This document shows positions 49,308 through 58,337 of a stretch of DNA of 64,000 bases, piece after piece (position 1 is the first letter of the stretch; each line of letters starts with the position of its first letter). The notes beneath the pieces are model-generated. The model did no database searches and had not been told where the DNA came from. It saw nothing but the letters and a program-made list of their open reading frames with translations. The stretch spans positions 58,537-122,536 of the forward strand of contig JAJXTV010000003.1 in the NCBI GenBank assembly GCA_021783515.1. The letters are read 5' to 3'. This DNA comes from Nitrospirota bacterium (GTDB lineage: Bacteria; Nitrospirota; Thermodesulfovibrionia; Thermodesulfovibrionales; UBA6898). The translations under genes and the position numbers were made by a program.

Positions 49308-51983
49308 ATGCCGGAATTAGACAAAAGTTATAACCCGAAGGGCGTTGAAGAAAAGTGGTACGATTACTGGATCGCCGGGAACTATTTTGTTGCCGACCCG
49401 GCCTCCGGTAAGGCCCCCTATTCAATAGTCATTCCCCCTCCGAACGTCACCGGTTCCCTCCATATGGGACACGCGCTCAACACAACGCTTCAGGATGTCC
49501 TCGTTCGCTGGAAGAGAATGTCGGGTTGTGATGCGCTTTGGATACCGGGTATGGACCATGCGGGCATCGCGACCCAGAATGTAGTCGAGAGACAGCTAGC
49601 TGCGGAAGGAGTGGACCGCTACCGTCTCGGACGGGACGCCTTTATCGGGCGCGTCTGGAAGTGGAAGGCGGAATCCGGCGGCAGGATCATCCATCAACTC
49701 AAGCGGCTCGGCGCCTCATGCGACTGGACGCGGGAGCGCTTCACCCTCGATGAGGGGCTTTCGAAGGCGGTAATCGAGGTCTTCGTCGGGCTTTATGAAG
49801 AGGGGCTGATCTACCGTGACAAGAGGCTGATCAACTGGTGCCCCCGTTGCCATACGGCTCTTTCCGACATCGAGGTGGAGCACGAGGAATACGAGGGAAA
49901 ACTCACGTATATCAGATATCCTCTCGAGGACGGAAGCGGCAATGTCGTGGTCGCTACGACGCGGCCCGAGACGATGCTCGGCGACACCGCCGTCGCGGTG
50001 AATCCGGAAGACGAGCGGTATAAGGGGCTCATAGGGAAGAAGATATCTCTTCCCCTCACCGGCAGGAGCATACCGATCGTCGCGGACAGCGCGGTCGATC
50101 CCGAATTCGGCACCGGCGCGGTCAAGGTGACTCCCGCGCATGACTTTAACGACGAGGCGATAGCAAAAAGGCAGACCCCTCCACTGGAATTCATCACCGT
50201 GATCGGCCCCGACGGCCGCATGACGGCCGAGGCCGGACTCACATACTCGGGCATGGACCGGTACGAGTGCAGAAGCGCGGTCGTCGCCGCTCTCAAGGCC
50301 GCGGACCTTCTTGATGCCGAGAAGAAGTATTCCCATTCGATAAGCCAGTGCTACCGCTGCAAGACGGTCATCGAGCCGCTCTCGACCCTGCAGTGGTACG
50401 TCAAAGTAGGGCCTCTCGCCGAAGAGGCGATGAAGGCGGTGCGTGAGGAGAAGATCAGAATCATCCCGAAGACCTGGGAGAACACGTATTTCGCCTGGAT
50501 GGAAAATATCAACGACTGGTGCATTTCGAGGCAGATCTGGTGGGGACACCGCATCCCGGCATGGTACTGCGACGAATGCGGGGAAGTGATCGTTGCGAGA
50601 CAGGCACCTGCCGCCTGCACCAAATGCGGGGGTCCGCTGAGGCAGGACGACGATGTTCTGGATACCTGGTTTTCTTCCGCCCTCTGGCCTTTTTCGACAC
50701 TCGGCTGGCCTGACGACACCCCCGAGCTGCAAAAGTATTATCCGACCTCGGTGCTCGTGACCGGCTTCGACATCATATTCTTCTGGGTGGCGAGGATGAT
50801 CATGATGGGCCTGAAATTCAGAAAAGACGTTCCCTTCCGGGACGTATACATACACGCACTGGTAAGGGACTCCTCCGGCCAGAAGATGTCCAAGTCGAAG
50901 GGCAACGTAGTCGATCCGCTGGTGATGATGGACAAGTACGGAACCGATGCCTTCAGATTTACGCTGACGGCATTCGCCGCCCAGGGGCGGGACGTGAAAT
51001 TTTCGGAGGAGCGGGTCGAGGGATACCGACATTTCGTCAATAAGCTCTGGAACGCATCCCGGTTCATCATGCTCAATACGGGGGACGATAAGGTGCCGGA
51101 GACGATGCCGTTGGACGGCCTCGATATCGGCAGCAGGTGGATACTGAGCAGGCTCTCCGCGGCGGCTGACGAAATAGGTCTTTCGCTCGAGGAATACCGC
51201 TTCAATGACGCGGCGGGTGCAATCTACCGGTTTATCTGGCATGAACTCTGCGACTGGTATATCGAGATGGAGAAGCCGGTCCTCTATGAAGAAAATGCCG
51301 CCAGGGAGAAGGTGAGGGCTTGTCTCCTGTTCGTACTCGACAGGACACTCCGGCTGCTGCATCCCTTTATGCCGTACGTTACGGAAGAGATCTGGCAGCA
51401 TGTCGTCGCTTCGGGAGGCGCGGGCAGCGAGGGGGCGATCCTGGCGGCCGCGGCGTTTCCCCGATCGCTTGTGCGGGACGAAGCCGCCGAGACGGAGATG
51501 GCGATCGTGATGGAAACGGTGACAGGTGTCAGGACGATCAGGGGAGAGCTGAATCTCTCTCCGTCACTGGAGCTGAAGGTCTCGATCAGGGCGCTGAGCG
51601 GCAAGGCGGATGAGGTACTCAGGAAGAACCTGGGCTATGTCAGGAAGCTGGCGCGGGCGGACGTGCTGCAGACCGGGACGGACGTGAAGAAGCCGAAAGG
51701 CTCGGCCGCTGCCGTAAGAAGCTTCGTGGAGGTCTATGTTCCCCTCGAAGGGCTGTTGAACCTGGAACTCGAAATTGATAGACTGAAGAAGGACTTGGCG
51801 AAGGCGGAAGAGACGATTGCCTTTTTGAACAAAAAGCTTCTGAACGATGATTTTCTGAAGCGGGCTCCGAAAGAGATCATCGCGAAGGAGAAGGAAAAGT
51901 ACGAGGAAGGTCTGAAGAAGCGCGAGCGGATTGAGGAGCATGTCAGGAAACTTCGTGAGGCAGGGGGGAAGGACGATGGGTAA
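49308..51983 (+). CDS. valS: Valyl-tRNA synthetase
   Basis: The product has 891 residues. Class I motifs are visible: PPPNVTGSLHMGHALN (HIGH) and SSGQKMSKSKGNVVDP (KMSKS), with a CP1 editing domain between and a zinc-type CDECGE...CTKCGG in the insertion. The C-terminal coiled-coil arm (LEIDRLKKDLAKAEETI) is as in bacterial ValRS. The start is taken as ATG 49308 because the family begins here (MPELDKSYNPKGVEEKWYDYW); no Shine-Dalgarno precedes it, and an upstream GTG at 49260 would add 16 residues. It heads a tight run of five genes. Confidence 0.95.
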   Translation: MPELDKSYNPKGVEEKWYDYWIAGNYFVADPASGKAPYSIVIPPPNVTGSLHMGHALNTTLQDVLVRWKRMSGCDALWIPGMDHAGIATQNVVERQLAAEGVDRYRLGRDAFIGRVWKWKAESGGRIIHQLKRLGASCDWTRERFTLDEGLSKAVIEVFVGLYEEGLIYRDKRLINWCPRCHTALSDIEVEHEEYEGKLTYIRYPLEDGSGNVVVATTRPETMLGDTAVAVNPEDERYKGLIGKKISLPLTGRSIPIVADSAVDPEFGTGAVKVTPAHDFNDEAIAKRQTPPLEFITVIGPDGRMTAEAGLTYSGMDRYECRSAVVAALKAADLLDAEKKYSHSISQCYRCKTVIEPLSTLQWYVKVGPLAEEAMKAVREEKIRIIPKTWENTYFAWMENINDWCISRQIWWGHRIPAWYCDECGEVIVARQAPAACTKCGGPLRQDDDVLDTWFSSALWPFSTLGWPDDTPELQKYYPTSVLVTGFDIIFFWVARMIMMGLKFRKDVPFRDVYIHALVRDSSGQKMSKSKGNVVDPLVMMDKYGTDAFRFTLTAFAAQGRDVKFSEERVEGYRHFVNKLWNASRFIMLNTGDDKVPETMPLDGLDIGSRWILSRLSAAADEIGLSLEEYRFNDAAGAIYRFIWHELCDWYIEMEKPVLYEENAAREKVRACLLFVLDRTLRLLHPFMPYVTEEIWQHVVASGGAGSEGAILAAAAFPRSLVRDEAAETEMAIVMETVTGVRTIRGELNLSPSLELKVSIRALSGKADEVLRKNLGYVRKLARADVLQTGTDVKKPKGSAAAVRSFVEVYVPLEGLLNLELEIDRLKKDLAKAEETIAFLNKKLLNDDFLKRAPKEIIAKEKEKYEEGLKKRERIEEHVRKLREAGGKDDG

Positions 51984-52458
51984 GGAAGGACAGGAGATCA
52001 AAGAGAAAGACCTCGAGATCATCGAAGGCGAGTTTGTCACGATCAGCCAGAGCACCGTCAGGAGCGTCGAGGGCGGCCATGTCGAAATGCAGCAGGTCGG
52101 CGCTTTGAGCATCGACGGCGAGCGGATCGAGGCGACCCAGTGCGCGGCGGTCCTGCTCCGCGGAGAGGATGCGGAGCTCAATCAGAGCGTCAGCGCGATT
52201 ACGCTCGGCAACCGTGTGGCCGTGAATTTTTCGTGCGCGCCCGTTACGGTCTCGAGGGCCGAGACGTCGATCAACCGGAGTGCTGCGGGCGTCGTTGCCG
52301 CGGCCAGTGTGAAGGCGGAGAAGAGCGCGGCCCTTGTGGTGCTTGCCAATACGGTTGAGGGAGAACTTACGACGCTGCTCGACTGGAAGTCGGCGCTGGC
52401 GCTGGGCGCGGTCGCGGGGGGAATTTGGGGGATGCTTTCGCTTCTGAGAAGGAAGTAG
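51976..52458 (+). CDS. Hypothetical tail-anchored beta-repeat protein, coupled to valS
   Basis: The product has 160 residues. ATG 51976 lies inside the end of valS. After a basic-acidic start (GKEGQEIKEKDLEIIEGEF) there are several repeating strands of about 15-20 residues with an alternation typical of a right-handed beta-helix or bactofilin-like fold (SIDGERIEATQCAAVLL, TVSRAETSINRSAAGVVAAASV). A C-terminal TM helix (ALALGAVAGGIWGMLSLL) and RRK close it, giving a tail anchor. I do not know a named family. Tight coupling between valS and nadC suggests constant expression and not a link in function. Confidence 0.7.
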   Translation: MGKEGQEIKEKDLEIIEGEFVTISQSTVRSVEGGHVEMQQVGALSIDGERIEATQCAAVLLRGEDAELNQSVSAITLGNRVAVNFSCAPVTVSRAETSINRSAAGVVAAASVKAEKSAALVVLANTVEGELTTLLDWKSALALGAVAGGIWGMLSLLRRK

Positions 52459-52459
52459 G

Positions 52460-53293
52460 ATGGAGATTCCCTCCACTGTCGTTGAACTCATCAAGCACGC
52501 CATAGAAGAGGACATCGGACCCGGGGATATCACCACGTCCCTGCTCGTGCCCGAGGGGAATGAGTCAAGGGCGCTGTATATCGCCAAAGGAAATTTTATG
52601 CTTGCGGGCATGCCGTTTGCCAGAGAGGTTTTCCGCATTATCGATCCTTCCACTTCATTCAATGTCTATTATCATGAGGGCGCGAAGGTCTCGCGGGGAG
52701 ACGTCCTCGGCGAAGTTTCCGGTAAGACGAGGGCACTGCTTGCTGGTGAGAGGGTCAGCCTGAATATTCTTCAAAGGCTTTCAGGCGTCGCCAGCCTCAC
52801 GAGCCAGTTCGTCGACGCGGTGCAGGGGACCGGGGCGAAGATCGTCGACACGAGGAAGACGACCCCCTGCCAGAGGTTTATGGAGAAGTACGCGGTGAGG
52901 ATAGGCGGGGGGATGAACCACCGTTTCGGCTTGTTCGACGGAATCCTGATCAAGGACAACCATATCGAGGAGGTCGGGGGCATCCGGGAAGCGGTGGGGC
53001 TCGCCAAGGGAGGGCATCATCTCGCCAGGATCGAGGTGGAGGTGGAGAATCTCAAGGACCTGCAGGAGGCGATCGACGCTGGAGCCGACGTCGTGATGCT
53101 CGACAATATGAGCGTCCCGGACATGACCGAGGCGGTGAAGCTGGTGGACGGGAGGGTGACTGTCGAGGCCTCCGGAAACGTCAGCCTCGGCAACGTGAGG
53201 GAGATCGCCGAAACCGGGGTGGACCTCATATCCGTCGGAGCGCTCACGCATTCCGTCATTGCGGCCGACATCAGCATGAAGATAGTGAAGTAG
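52460..53293 (+). CDS. nadC: Nicotinate-nucleotide pyrophosphorylase (quinolinate phosphoribosyltransferase)
   Basis: The product has 277 residues. NadC signatures are EDIGPGDITTSLLVPEG, LNILQRLSGVASLTSQFVD, IVDTRKTTPCQRFMEKYAVRIGGGMNHRFGLFDGILIKDNHI, IEVEVENLKDLQEAIDAGADVVMLDNM and VTVEASGNVSLGNVREIAETGVDLISVGALTHS. It transfers the phosphoribosyl group to quinolinate and releases CO2, forming nicotinate mononucleotide. It starts one base after the previous gene ends. NadA is at 35681, away from here. Confidence 0.95.
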   Translation: MEIPSTVVELIKHAIEEDIGPGDITTSLLVPEGNESRALYIAKGNFMLAGMPFAREVFRIIDPSTSFNVYYHEGAKVSRGDVLGEVSGKTRALLAGERVSLNILQRLSGVASLTSQFVDAVQGTGAKIVDTRKTTPCQRFMEKYAVRIGGGMNHRFGLFDGILIKDNHIEEVGGIREAVGLAKGGHHLARIEVEVENLKDLQEAIDAGADVVMLDNMSVPDMTEAVKLVDGRVTVEASGNVSLGNVREIAETGVDLISVGALTHSVIAADISMKIVK

Positions 53294-53294
53294 T

Positions 53295-53573
53295 ATGGAA
53301 TCGGCGAGGGCGCATATATTAGTTGAGGGGAGGGTGCAGGGGGTATTCTACCGTTCGTTTGCGAGAGGCGTGGCGATGCAGTTCGGTCTTCACGGATGGG
53401 TGAAGAACCTTTACGACGGCCGCGTTGAGGCGGTCTTCGAAGGGGACCGGGGCGGGATCGAGCAGGCGATACTCGCATGCAGGAAGGGACCGTCCGGCTC
53501 GCACGTAACCGACATCGATCTGACATGGGAGGAGTATTCGGGGAGGGAAACGGGCTTCGATATCAGGTATTAG
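53295..53573 (+). CDS. acyP: Acylphosphatase
   Basis: The product has 92 residues. The catalytic pair is in VEGRVQGVFYRSFARG (Arg of the phosphate loop) and HGWVKNLYDGRVEAVFEG (Asn), both in the expected order for the ferredoxin-like acylphosphatase fold. It hydrolyses acyl phosphates. It follows nadC by one base and is likely cotranscribed in the valS run. The C-terminal SGRETGFDIRY is also typical. Complete and unremarkable. Confidence 0.92.
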   Translation: MESARAHILVEGRVQGVFYRSFARGVAMQFGLHGWVKNLYDGRVEAVFEGDRGGIEQAILACRKGPSGSHVTDIDLTWEEYSGRETGFDIRY

Positions 53574-53616
53574 CCGGCCTTTGGCGGAAGAAGGCCGGAG
53601 AATAAGGGAGGTACGG

Positions 53617-54306
53617 ATGAAGAAGATAAAAAAGAAACTAGGCGAACTCCTTCTCGAAACCGGGATGATAGACGACTTCCAACTCAGGTCCGCGCTTTCG
53701 TATCAGGAAGAATGGGGCGGCCGCCTCGGCTCGATCATTATCAAGAAGGGTTTTGTTTCGGAGAAGGACATGCTTTCGGTGATTGAGAATCAGTACGGAC
53801 TCTCGGCCATATCGCTGGAGGAGATCGGCAGACCTCCTGAAGAAGTGCTGAACCTGGTAAAGGTGGATGTCGCGAAGAAATTCGGTTTTTTCCCGGTAAG
53901 AATGGAGGCGGGAAGAAACCTGGTGGCTGCTATCGCCGACCCTACGGACCTGAAGACACTCGACGATATCGGTTTTCTGCTGGGCGTGAGGGTGAAGCCG
54001 GTTCTGGCCCTTGAGTCGGACATCGCGCGGGCGATAAGCCTTCATTACGAGGGGAATGTATATGGGCAGACCGTGCAGATGGTCAGGGACAGGGCTGTCA
54101 CAGTCGAAAGGACGGCTCCTGTTAACACAGGGAAGAGGGTGGAGGAAGAGCTGATCGAAAGGTCTCCGAAAAGCGGGGTTTCCGACGGGCGGAAGGACGT
54201 TTCCCATAAGGCGGTGATCGAAGCGCTGATAGACCTTCTCGTTTCGAAGGGCGTCTTTACACGCGAAGAGCTGATCAGGAAGATACAGGCGAAAGGACGC
54301 TTCTAG
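53617..54306 (+). CDS. Stand-alone GspE/PilB N-terminal (MshEN) domain protein
   Basis: The product has 229 residues, starting at ATG 53617 after GGGAGG. The first 150 residues read as a MshEN (type II secretion ATPase N-terminal) double-helix module: LGELLLETGMIDDFQLRSALSYQEEWGGRLGSIIIKKGFVSEKDML, followed by VDVAKKFGFFPVRMEAGRNLVAAIADPTDLKTLDDI. In some such domains this binds c-di-GMP. The C-terminal 60 residues (KAVIEALIDLLVSKGVFTREELIRKIQ) form another small helical module. There is no ATPase. It might adapt c-di-GMP or another signal to a partner; no pilus or secretion genes are adjacent. Confidence 0.82.
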   Translation: MKKIKKKLGELLLETGMIDDFQLRSALSYQEEWGGRLGSIIIKKGFVSEKDMLSVIENQYGLSAISLEEIGRPPEEVLNLVKVDVAKKFGFFPVRMEAGRNLVAAIADPTDLKTLDDIGFLLGVRVKPVLALESDIARAISLHYEGNVYGQTVQMVRDRAVTVERTAPVNTGKRVEEELIERSPKSGVSDGRKDVSHKAVIEALIDLLVSKGVFTREELIRKIQAKGRF

Positions 54307-54358
54307 TCCTCCCCGCAGGATTGACGGTTTCCCCCGGCTTCTGCGAGAATAGTCCTCG

Positions 54359-55318
54359 ATGATTGATCGTATCGAAGAGAAAATTATGTCCGGCGGCAGG
54401 ATTACCGCCAGGGATGCGCAAAGGATCGTTTCCGTCCCGACTGCGGATATTTTCAGCCTTTTTTTGTCTGCGAGCAGGATAAGGGCCCGTTTCCGCGGGG
54501 ATTCCGTCGATATCTGCGCCATCGTCAATGCGAAATCAGGGGCGTGTCCCGAGGACTGCGCCTACTGCGCCCAGTCCTCGAAGAGCCGTTCCGGGGCGCC
54601 GGTCTATCCTCTGCTCGACAGGCAGGCGATTCTCGAAAAAGCTGCGGAGGCCAGGGCCGGCGGGGCGAAGCGATTCTGCATTGTGACGAGCGGGAGAAAG
54701 ACTTCGGCGGGGGAGATCGACAAAATCGCCGCGGTGATTCCGGAGGTACGCGGGCTGGGGCTCCTTCCCTGCGCCACGCTCGGGCTGCTGGAAAAAGAGG
54801 AACTCCTCTCGCTGAAGGACGCGGGGCTGGAGCGCTTCCATCATAATCTCGAGACGTCCGAGAGATTCTTTCCTAAGATATGTTCCACGCATACCTTCAG
54901 AGAGAAGCTGAAGACTATTGAGGCGGTCAGGTCATGCGGCCTTTCGCTCTGTTCGGGAGGGATCTTCGGTCTGGGAGAGACCTGGAGGGACAGGATCGAT
55001 CTGGCGTCCGAGTTGAGGGATATAGGCCCCGACTCCGTCCCGGTCAACTTCCTGATTCCCGTGAGCGGGACGAGACTCGGCTCCCTGGCGGCGCTCGAAC
55101 CGTTTGAGGCCCTCAGGATCATCAGCCTGATGCGGTTCATGATGCCGGAGAAGGAGATACGGGTCTGCGGCGGCCGCGTGCAGACTTTGGGGGAGTTCCA
55201 TTCTTTCATCTTCGCGGCCGGGGCGGATGGACTGCTGTCCGGGAATTATCTGACGACCACCGGAAGGAGTTTCCGGAACGACCTCGAACTTGTGAGGCGG
55301 CACGGTCTGCGTGCGTGA
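54359..55318 (+). CDS. bioB: Biotin synthase
   Basis: The product has 319 residues. The radical SAM cluster is in NAKSGACPEDCAYCAQSSKS (CxxxCxxC) and the second cluster ligands are consistent with LGLLPCATLGLLEKEEL and later GRVQTLGEFHSFIFAAGADGLLSGNYLTT. It inserts sulfur into dethiobiotin. BioB is usually 310-345 residues, so it looks complete. The start ATG 54359 has no clear Shine-Dalgarno but agrees with the family's N-terminus. bioW follows in the same direction; bioF, bioA and bioD are not in the window. Confidence 0.93.
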   Translation: MIDRIEEKIMSGGRITARDAQRIVSVPTADIFSLFLSASRIRARFRGDSVDICAIVNAKSGACPEDCAYCAQSSKSRSGAPVYPLLDRQAILEKAAEARAGGAKRFCIVTSGRKTSAGEIDKIAAVIPEVRGLGLLPCATLGLLEKEELLSLKDAGLERFHHNLETSERFFPKICSTHTFREKLKTIEAVRSCGLSLCSGGIFGLGETWRDRIDLASELRDIGPDSVPVNFLIPVSGTRLGSLAALEPFEALRIISLMRFMMPEKEIRVCGGRVQTLGEFHSFIFAAGADGLLSGNYLTTTGRSFRNDLELVRRHGLRA

Positions 55319-55355
55319 TGGCGCGTCGACGGCCATGGCAGGGAGGCGCCCGCTC

Positions 55356-56180
55356 ATGCTGAATATCAGGATGAGGGCTTCCCGGGGGGGCATGAAGGGG
55401 AGGTGTGCGGGCGGCGCCGTCCGGCAGGAGCACATCTCCGGGGCGGAGGGATTATACGATGAGGCTGAGGCAGGCCGTGTCGTTGAGGACTATGTCCGCA
55501 GGGCGATGGAGCACAGCCGCGGCAGACCCGACAGAATCGACATTGCCATTGAGAGGATGACGGAAAGGCCGAAACAGATTCGCGCCTTGCCGGTAAGGAC
55601 GGTCCGGTGCGCTTCCTCCCGTACAGCGCAGTCCCATATCCGGAAACTGCTCGCGGCTGCGGGTATTTCGGAGAAGGCCGTCAATAAGGGACTGGAGGTC
55701 GTCTTTGGAGGAGATGCGATGCGGGGGGCCGCTGTCATCCTGGCCGCCTCGGGGAGGAGGGCGGATAGCGACAGAAGAAGGGGGGTGCGGGCCTCGAGAC
55801 TCGGCATCAGCAAGACGGCCGCTGTCCTGCTCGGCCGGAAGCTGCGGAAGAAGAACATCTATACCCCCACCGTCGTCGAGGCGCTCGTCCTTTCGTCCAA
55901 GGTGGCGTCATGTCCGCAGGTTCTGGCGGAACTCTGCGTTTCGGACGATCCGGATTATACGACGGGATACGTTTCGACGAGGGGACTTGGATACGTGAGG
56001 GTCCCTCACATAAAGAGGAAGGGGGAACGAATCGGCGGCAGGGTTTTTTTTGTGGATGACGTCTCGGATATGAAGGATGTGACCTCATATCTTGAAAAGA
56101 AACCCGTTATGGTAGAGCGCATTTCAGAATGCCGCGGGGTCTGTTCGATAGATGAAGTCATCGGCAAGCATCATATATAA
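55356..56180 (+). CDS. bioW: 6-carboxyhexanoate-CoA ligase (pimeloyl-CoA synthetase)
   Basis: The product has 274 residues from ATG 55356 (GGGAGG about eight bases upstream). BioW features are MLNIRMRASRGG at the start, QEHISGAEGLYDE, VRRAMEHSRGRPDRIDIAIERM, and the C-terminal GRVFFVDDVSDMKDVTSYLEKKPVMV. It activates pimelate with ATP and CoA to pimeloyl-CoA, the first committed step in the BioW-type biotin pathway. It is close behind bioB and overlaps the lipid kinase gene by 29 bp. A few insertions make it a bit longer than the common 240-260 residues. Confidence 0.85.
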   Translation: MLNIRMRASRGGMKGRCAGGAVRQEHISGAEGLYDEAEAGRVVEDYVRRAMEHSRGRPDRIDIAIERMTERPKQIRALPVRTVRCASSRTAQSHIRKLLAAAGISEKAVNKGLEVVFGGDAMRGAAVILAASGRRADSDRRRGVRASRLGISKTAAVLLGRKLRKKNIYTPTVVEALVLSSKVASCPQVLAELCVSDDPDYTTGYVSTRGLGYVRVPHIKRKGERIGGRVFFVDDVSDMKDVTSYLEKKPVMVERISECRGVCSIDEVIGKHHI

Positions 56181-57027
56181 CCCGGCAGCGAGAAAGGCCT
56201 CGGCCGCCAACATCGCCCGTGCCGTTTCATACCTGGCAAAGGAGGGGTATGGCGTCGAGGTGCTCAGGACCGAGAAGAAGGACCACGCGCGGTTGCTGGC
56301 GCGCGGGATGATCGAAAAGAGGCCGGCCCTCGTGATCGCAGCGGGCGGGGACGGTACGGTCAACGAGGTGATCAACGGTCTGGTCTGGTCCGATGTCCCG
56401 GCGGCGCTCCTCCCTATGGGCACCACCAACGTGCTCGCCAAGGAGCTGAATCTGCCCGAGGACCTGTACGGCGCGCTTAACGTTGCGGTGCACGGACGTC
56501 CACGGAAGGTCTCTCTGGGCAGGATAGAGACGGAAGACGGGCCGGCCCGCTATTTCTGCCTCATGGCGGGTATCGGTCTCGACGGGAAGGCGGTCCATGA
56601 CGTGAACCGCTCGCTGAAGAAGGTGTCGGGAGGGGCCGCGTACATCCTGAGCGGAATCAGAACCATCGCCCGGTATTCCCCCGATAGGATAGTGATCCTC
56701 GTTGACGGCAGGGAGTATGCCGGCTATACGGCGGTTGTCGGCAACGCCTCGAAGTACGGCGGGAACTTCAGGGTGACGCCGGATGCGAATCTGCTGGACC
56801 CCTTTCTTTACGTCTCTATTTTTCAGGGCGGCGGGAGGCTCGATCTGCTTCGCTACTCGATCGGGGTGATAAGGGGGTCTCATCTGCGGTTCAGGGACGT
56901 GGTGTATCTGAAGGCCTCGGTTATAAAGGTTCTCGGAAAGGCGCACATCCAGGTGGACGGGGACTACCTGGGACTCGGACCGGCGCGGATTTCGGTAGCC
57001 GAGTCTGCCCTCAGCCTGATATTCTGA
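56152..57027 (+). CDS. Diacylglycerol kinase family (YegS/DagK-like) lipid kinase
   Basis: The product has 291 residues. The N-terminal DAGK catalytic domain shows IIYNPAARKASAA, VIAAGGDGTVNEVINGL (the GGDGTxNEV nucleotide loop) and LLPMGTTNVLAKEL. The C-terminal domain contains GIGLDGKAVHDV, VVGNASKYGGNFRVTPDANLLD and VDGDYLGLGPARI. Members phosphorylate diacylglycerol, sphingosine or polyprenols; substrate here is not fixed. The start lies inside bioW, so the two are coupled. It is convergent with mnmA. Confidence 0.9.
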   Translation: MKSSASIIYNPAARKASAANIARAVSYLAKEGYGVEVLRTEKKDHARLLARGMIEKRPALVIAAGGDGTVNEVINGLVWSDVPAALLPMGTTNVLAKELNLPEDLYGALNVAVHGRPRKVSLGRIETEDGPARYFCLMAGIGLDGKAVHDVNRSLKKVSGGAAYILSGIRTIARYSPDRIVILVDGREYAGYTAVVGNASKYGGNFRVTPDANLLDPFLYVSIFQGGGRLDLLRYSIGVIRGSHLRFRDVVYLKASVIKVLGKAHIQVDGDYLGLGPARISVAESALSLIF

Positions 57028-57069
57028 TACTGCCCGGTTGTGTGGCTGTTACTGAACCGTGGAAGTGCT

Positions 57070-58161
57070 TCAGCCGGCCTGCGTGATGATGCCGCCTCCC
57101 AATACCGTATCGCCCAGATACCACACCGCGCTCTGGCCCGGTGCGGGGGCCCACTGGGCATCGTCAAACCGCACGATTGCGCAGCCGTCGCGCAGTTCTA
57201 CGTCCGCGGGAACGTCGCCCATCATCGACCGCACCTTCACCCCCGCCCTGAAGGTCCGTGAGGGGGCAGACGCGAGCCAGTTGAGTTCCGATACCAGTAC
57301 CGTGCCTGCCAGCGCCTCCTCCCGTCTTCCTACCCGGATGAGATTGTGAAGCGGGTCTATGGCTGTCACATAGCAGGGGTCCGGAGAGGATATCCCGAGG
57401 CCTTTTCTCTGGCCTATCGTGTAATGGGCTAATCCCTTATGGGAACCGAGAATATTTCCCCTCCTGTCCACGATTCTTCCCGGCCGGGACGACAACGGAG
57501 AGAGCTCCTCTATGAACTTTGCGTAGCCTTCGTCGCCGATGAAACAGATCTCCTGGCTTTCAGGCCTTTCGGCCGCGGGAAGACCCAGCGAACGGGCCAT
57601 CTCGCGCACTGCCTTTTTGGTAAGGTCTCCGAGCGGCAGGAGCAGCCGCCGGAGTTCTTCGGGACGAAGGCCATAGAGGACGTACGACTGGTCCTTCCTC
57701 GGATCGACACCCTTCTTGAGGAGATGCGTACGCTCGGGAGATGGCGCAGGGACTTTGGCTCCGCCGATGCTTTCTATCCTCGCGTAATGGCCGGTGGCGA
57801 TATATTCGGCGCCTCTTCTTTCCGCTTCCTTCAGAAGAAAGGGAAACTTGACCCGGCGGTTGCAGAGGATACAGGGATTCGGCGTAATCCCGTCGGCGTA
57901 TGCGGAAACGAACGGATCTATCACCGCATCGGCAAACGCCTCGCGCACATCCACGCTCCTGTGGGGTATCCCGATTTCTCCGGCAGTCTGTTCAGCGCTC
58001 TGCGCCGCCTCCAGCGAACAGCATGCGTCGTGGCTGCATCGCTGACGCGCCTCCCAGATGAGAAAGCTCACCCCTTCGACCTCAAATCCCTGCTCTTTAA
58101 GGAGATATGCGGTCACGCTCGAATCTACTCCTCCGCTCATGCCTACGATAACTTTCGACAT
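57070..58161 (-). CDS. mnmA: tRNA-specific 2-thiouridylase
   Basis: The product has 363 residues. The ATP-pyrophosphatase P-loop is MSGGVDSSVTAYLLKEQG. The catalytic cysteines are in NPCILCNRRVKF and SQEICFIGDEGYAKFI. TGHYARIES and YTIGQRKGLGISSPDPCYVTAID are also typical. It makes s2U34 in tRNA-Lys, -Glu and -Gln, taking sulfur from a persulfide donor. An insertion after the PP-loop (IWEARQRCSHDACCSLEAAQS) carries extra cysteines, as in other anaerobic bacteria's MnmA. It is convergent with the lipid kinase gene. Confidence 0.95.
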   Translation of the reverse strand: MSKVIVGMSGGVDSSVTAYLLKEQGFEVEGVSFLIWEARQRCSHDACCSLEAAQSAEQTAGEIGIPHRSVDVREAFADAVIDPFVSAYADGITPNPCILCNRRVKFPFLLKEAERRGAEYIATGHYARIESIGGAKVPAPSPERTHLLKKGVDPRKDQSYVLYGLRPEELRRLLLPLGDLTKKAVREMARSLGLPAAERPESQEICFIGDEGYAKFIEELSPLSSRPGRIVDRRGNILGSHKGLAHYTIGQRKGLGISSPDPCYVTAIDPLHNLIRVGRREEALAGTVLVSELNWLASAPSRTFRAGVKVRSMMGDVPADVELRDGCAIVRFDDAQWAPAPGQSAVWYLGDTVLGGGIITQAG

Positions 58162-58337
58162 GACTTACTATAGCAGAAACTGATATGAGGCCTGCTATCC
58201 GACGCAGGGATTGGATTTTCTTCGTTAGGTATCTATGCGGCAGTAAAGGGCCCCTTTAGACAAGACGCATACACATACGGTGATCATTGACCGGGCGACC
58301 GCAGCCTAATTGATAGCCTTCGCATTCACCGGGGTCT

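Noticed and set aside
49716..51401. A 561-codon minus-strand frame antisense to valS
   Set aside because: valS is a complete, well-conserved gene; the antisense frame is open only because of high third-position GC.
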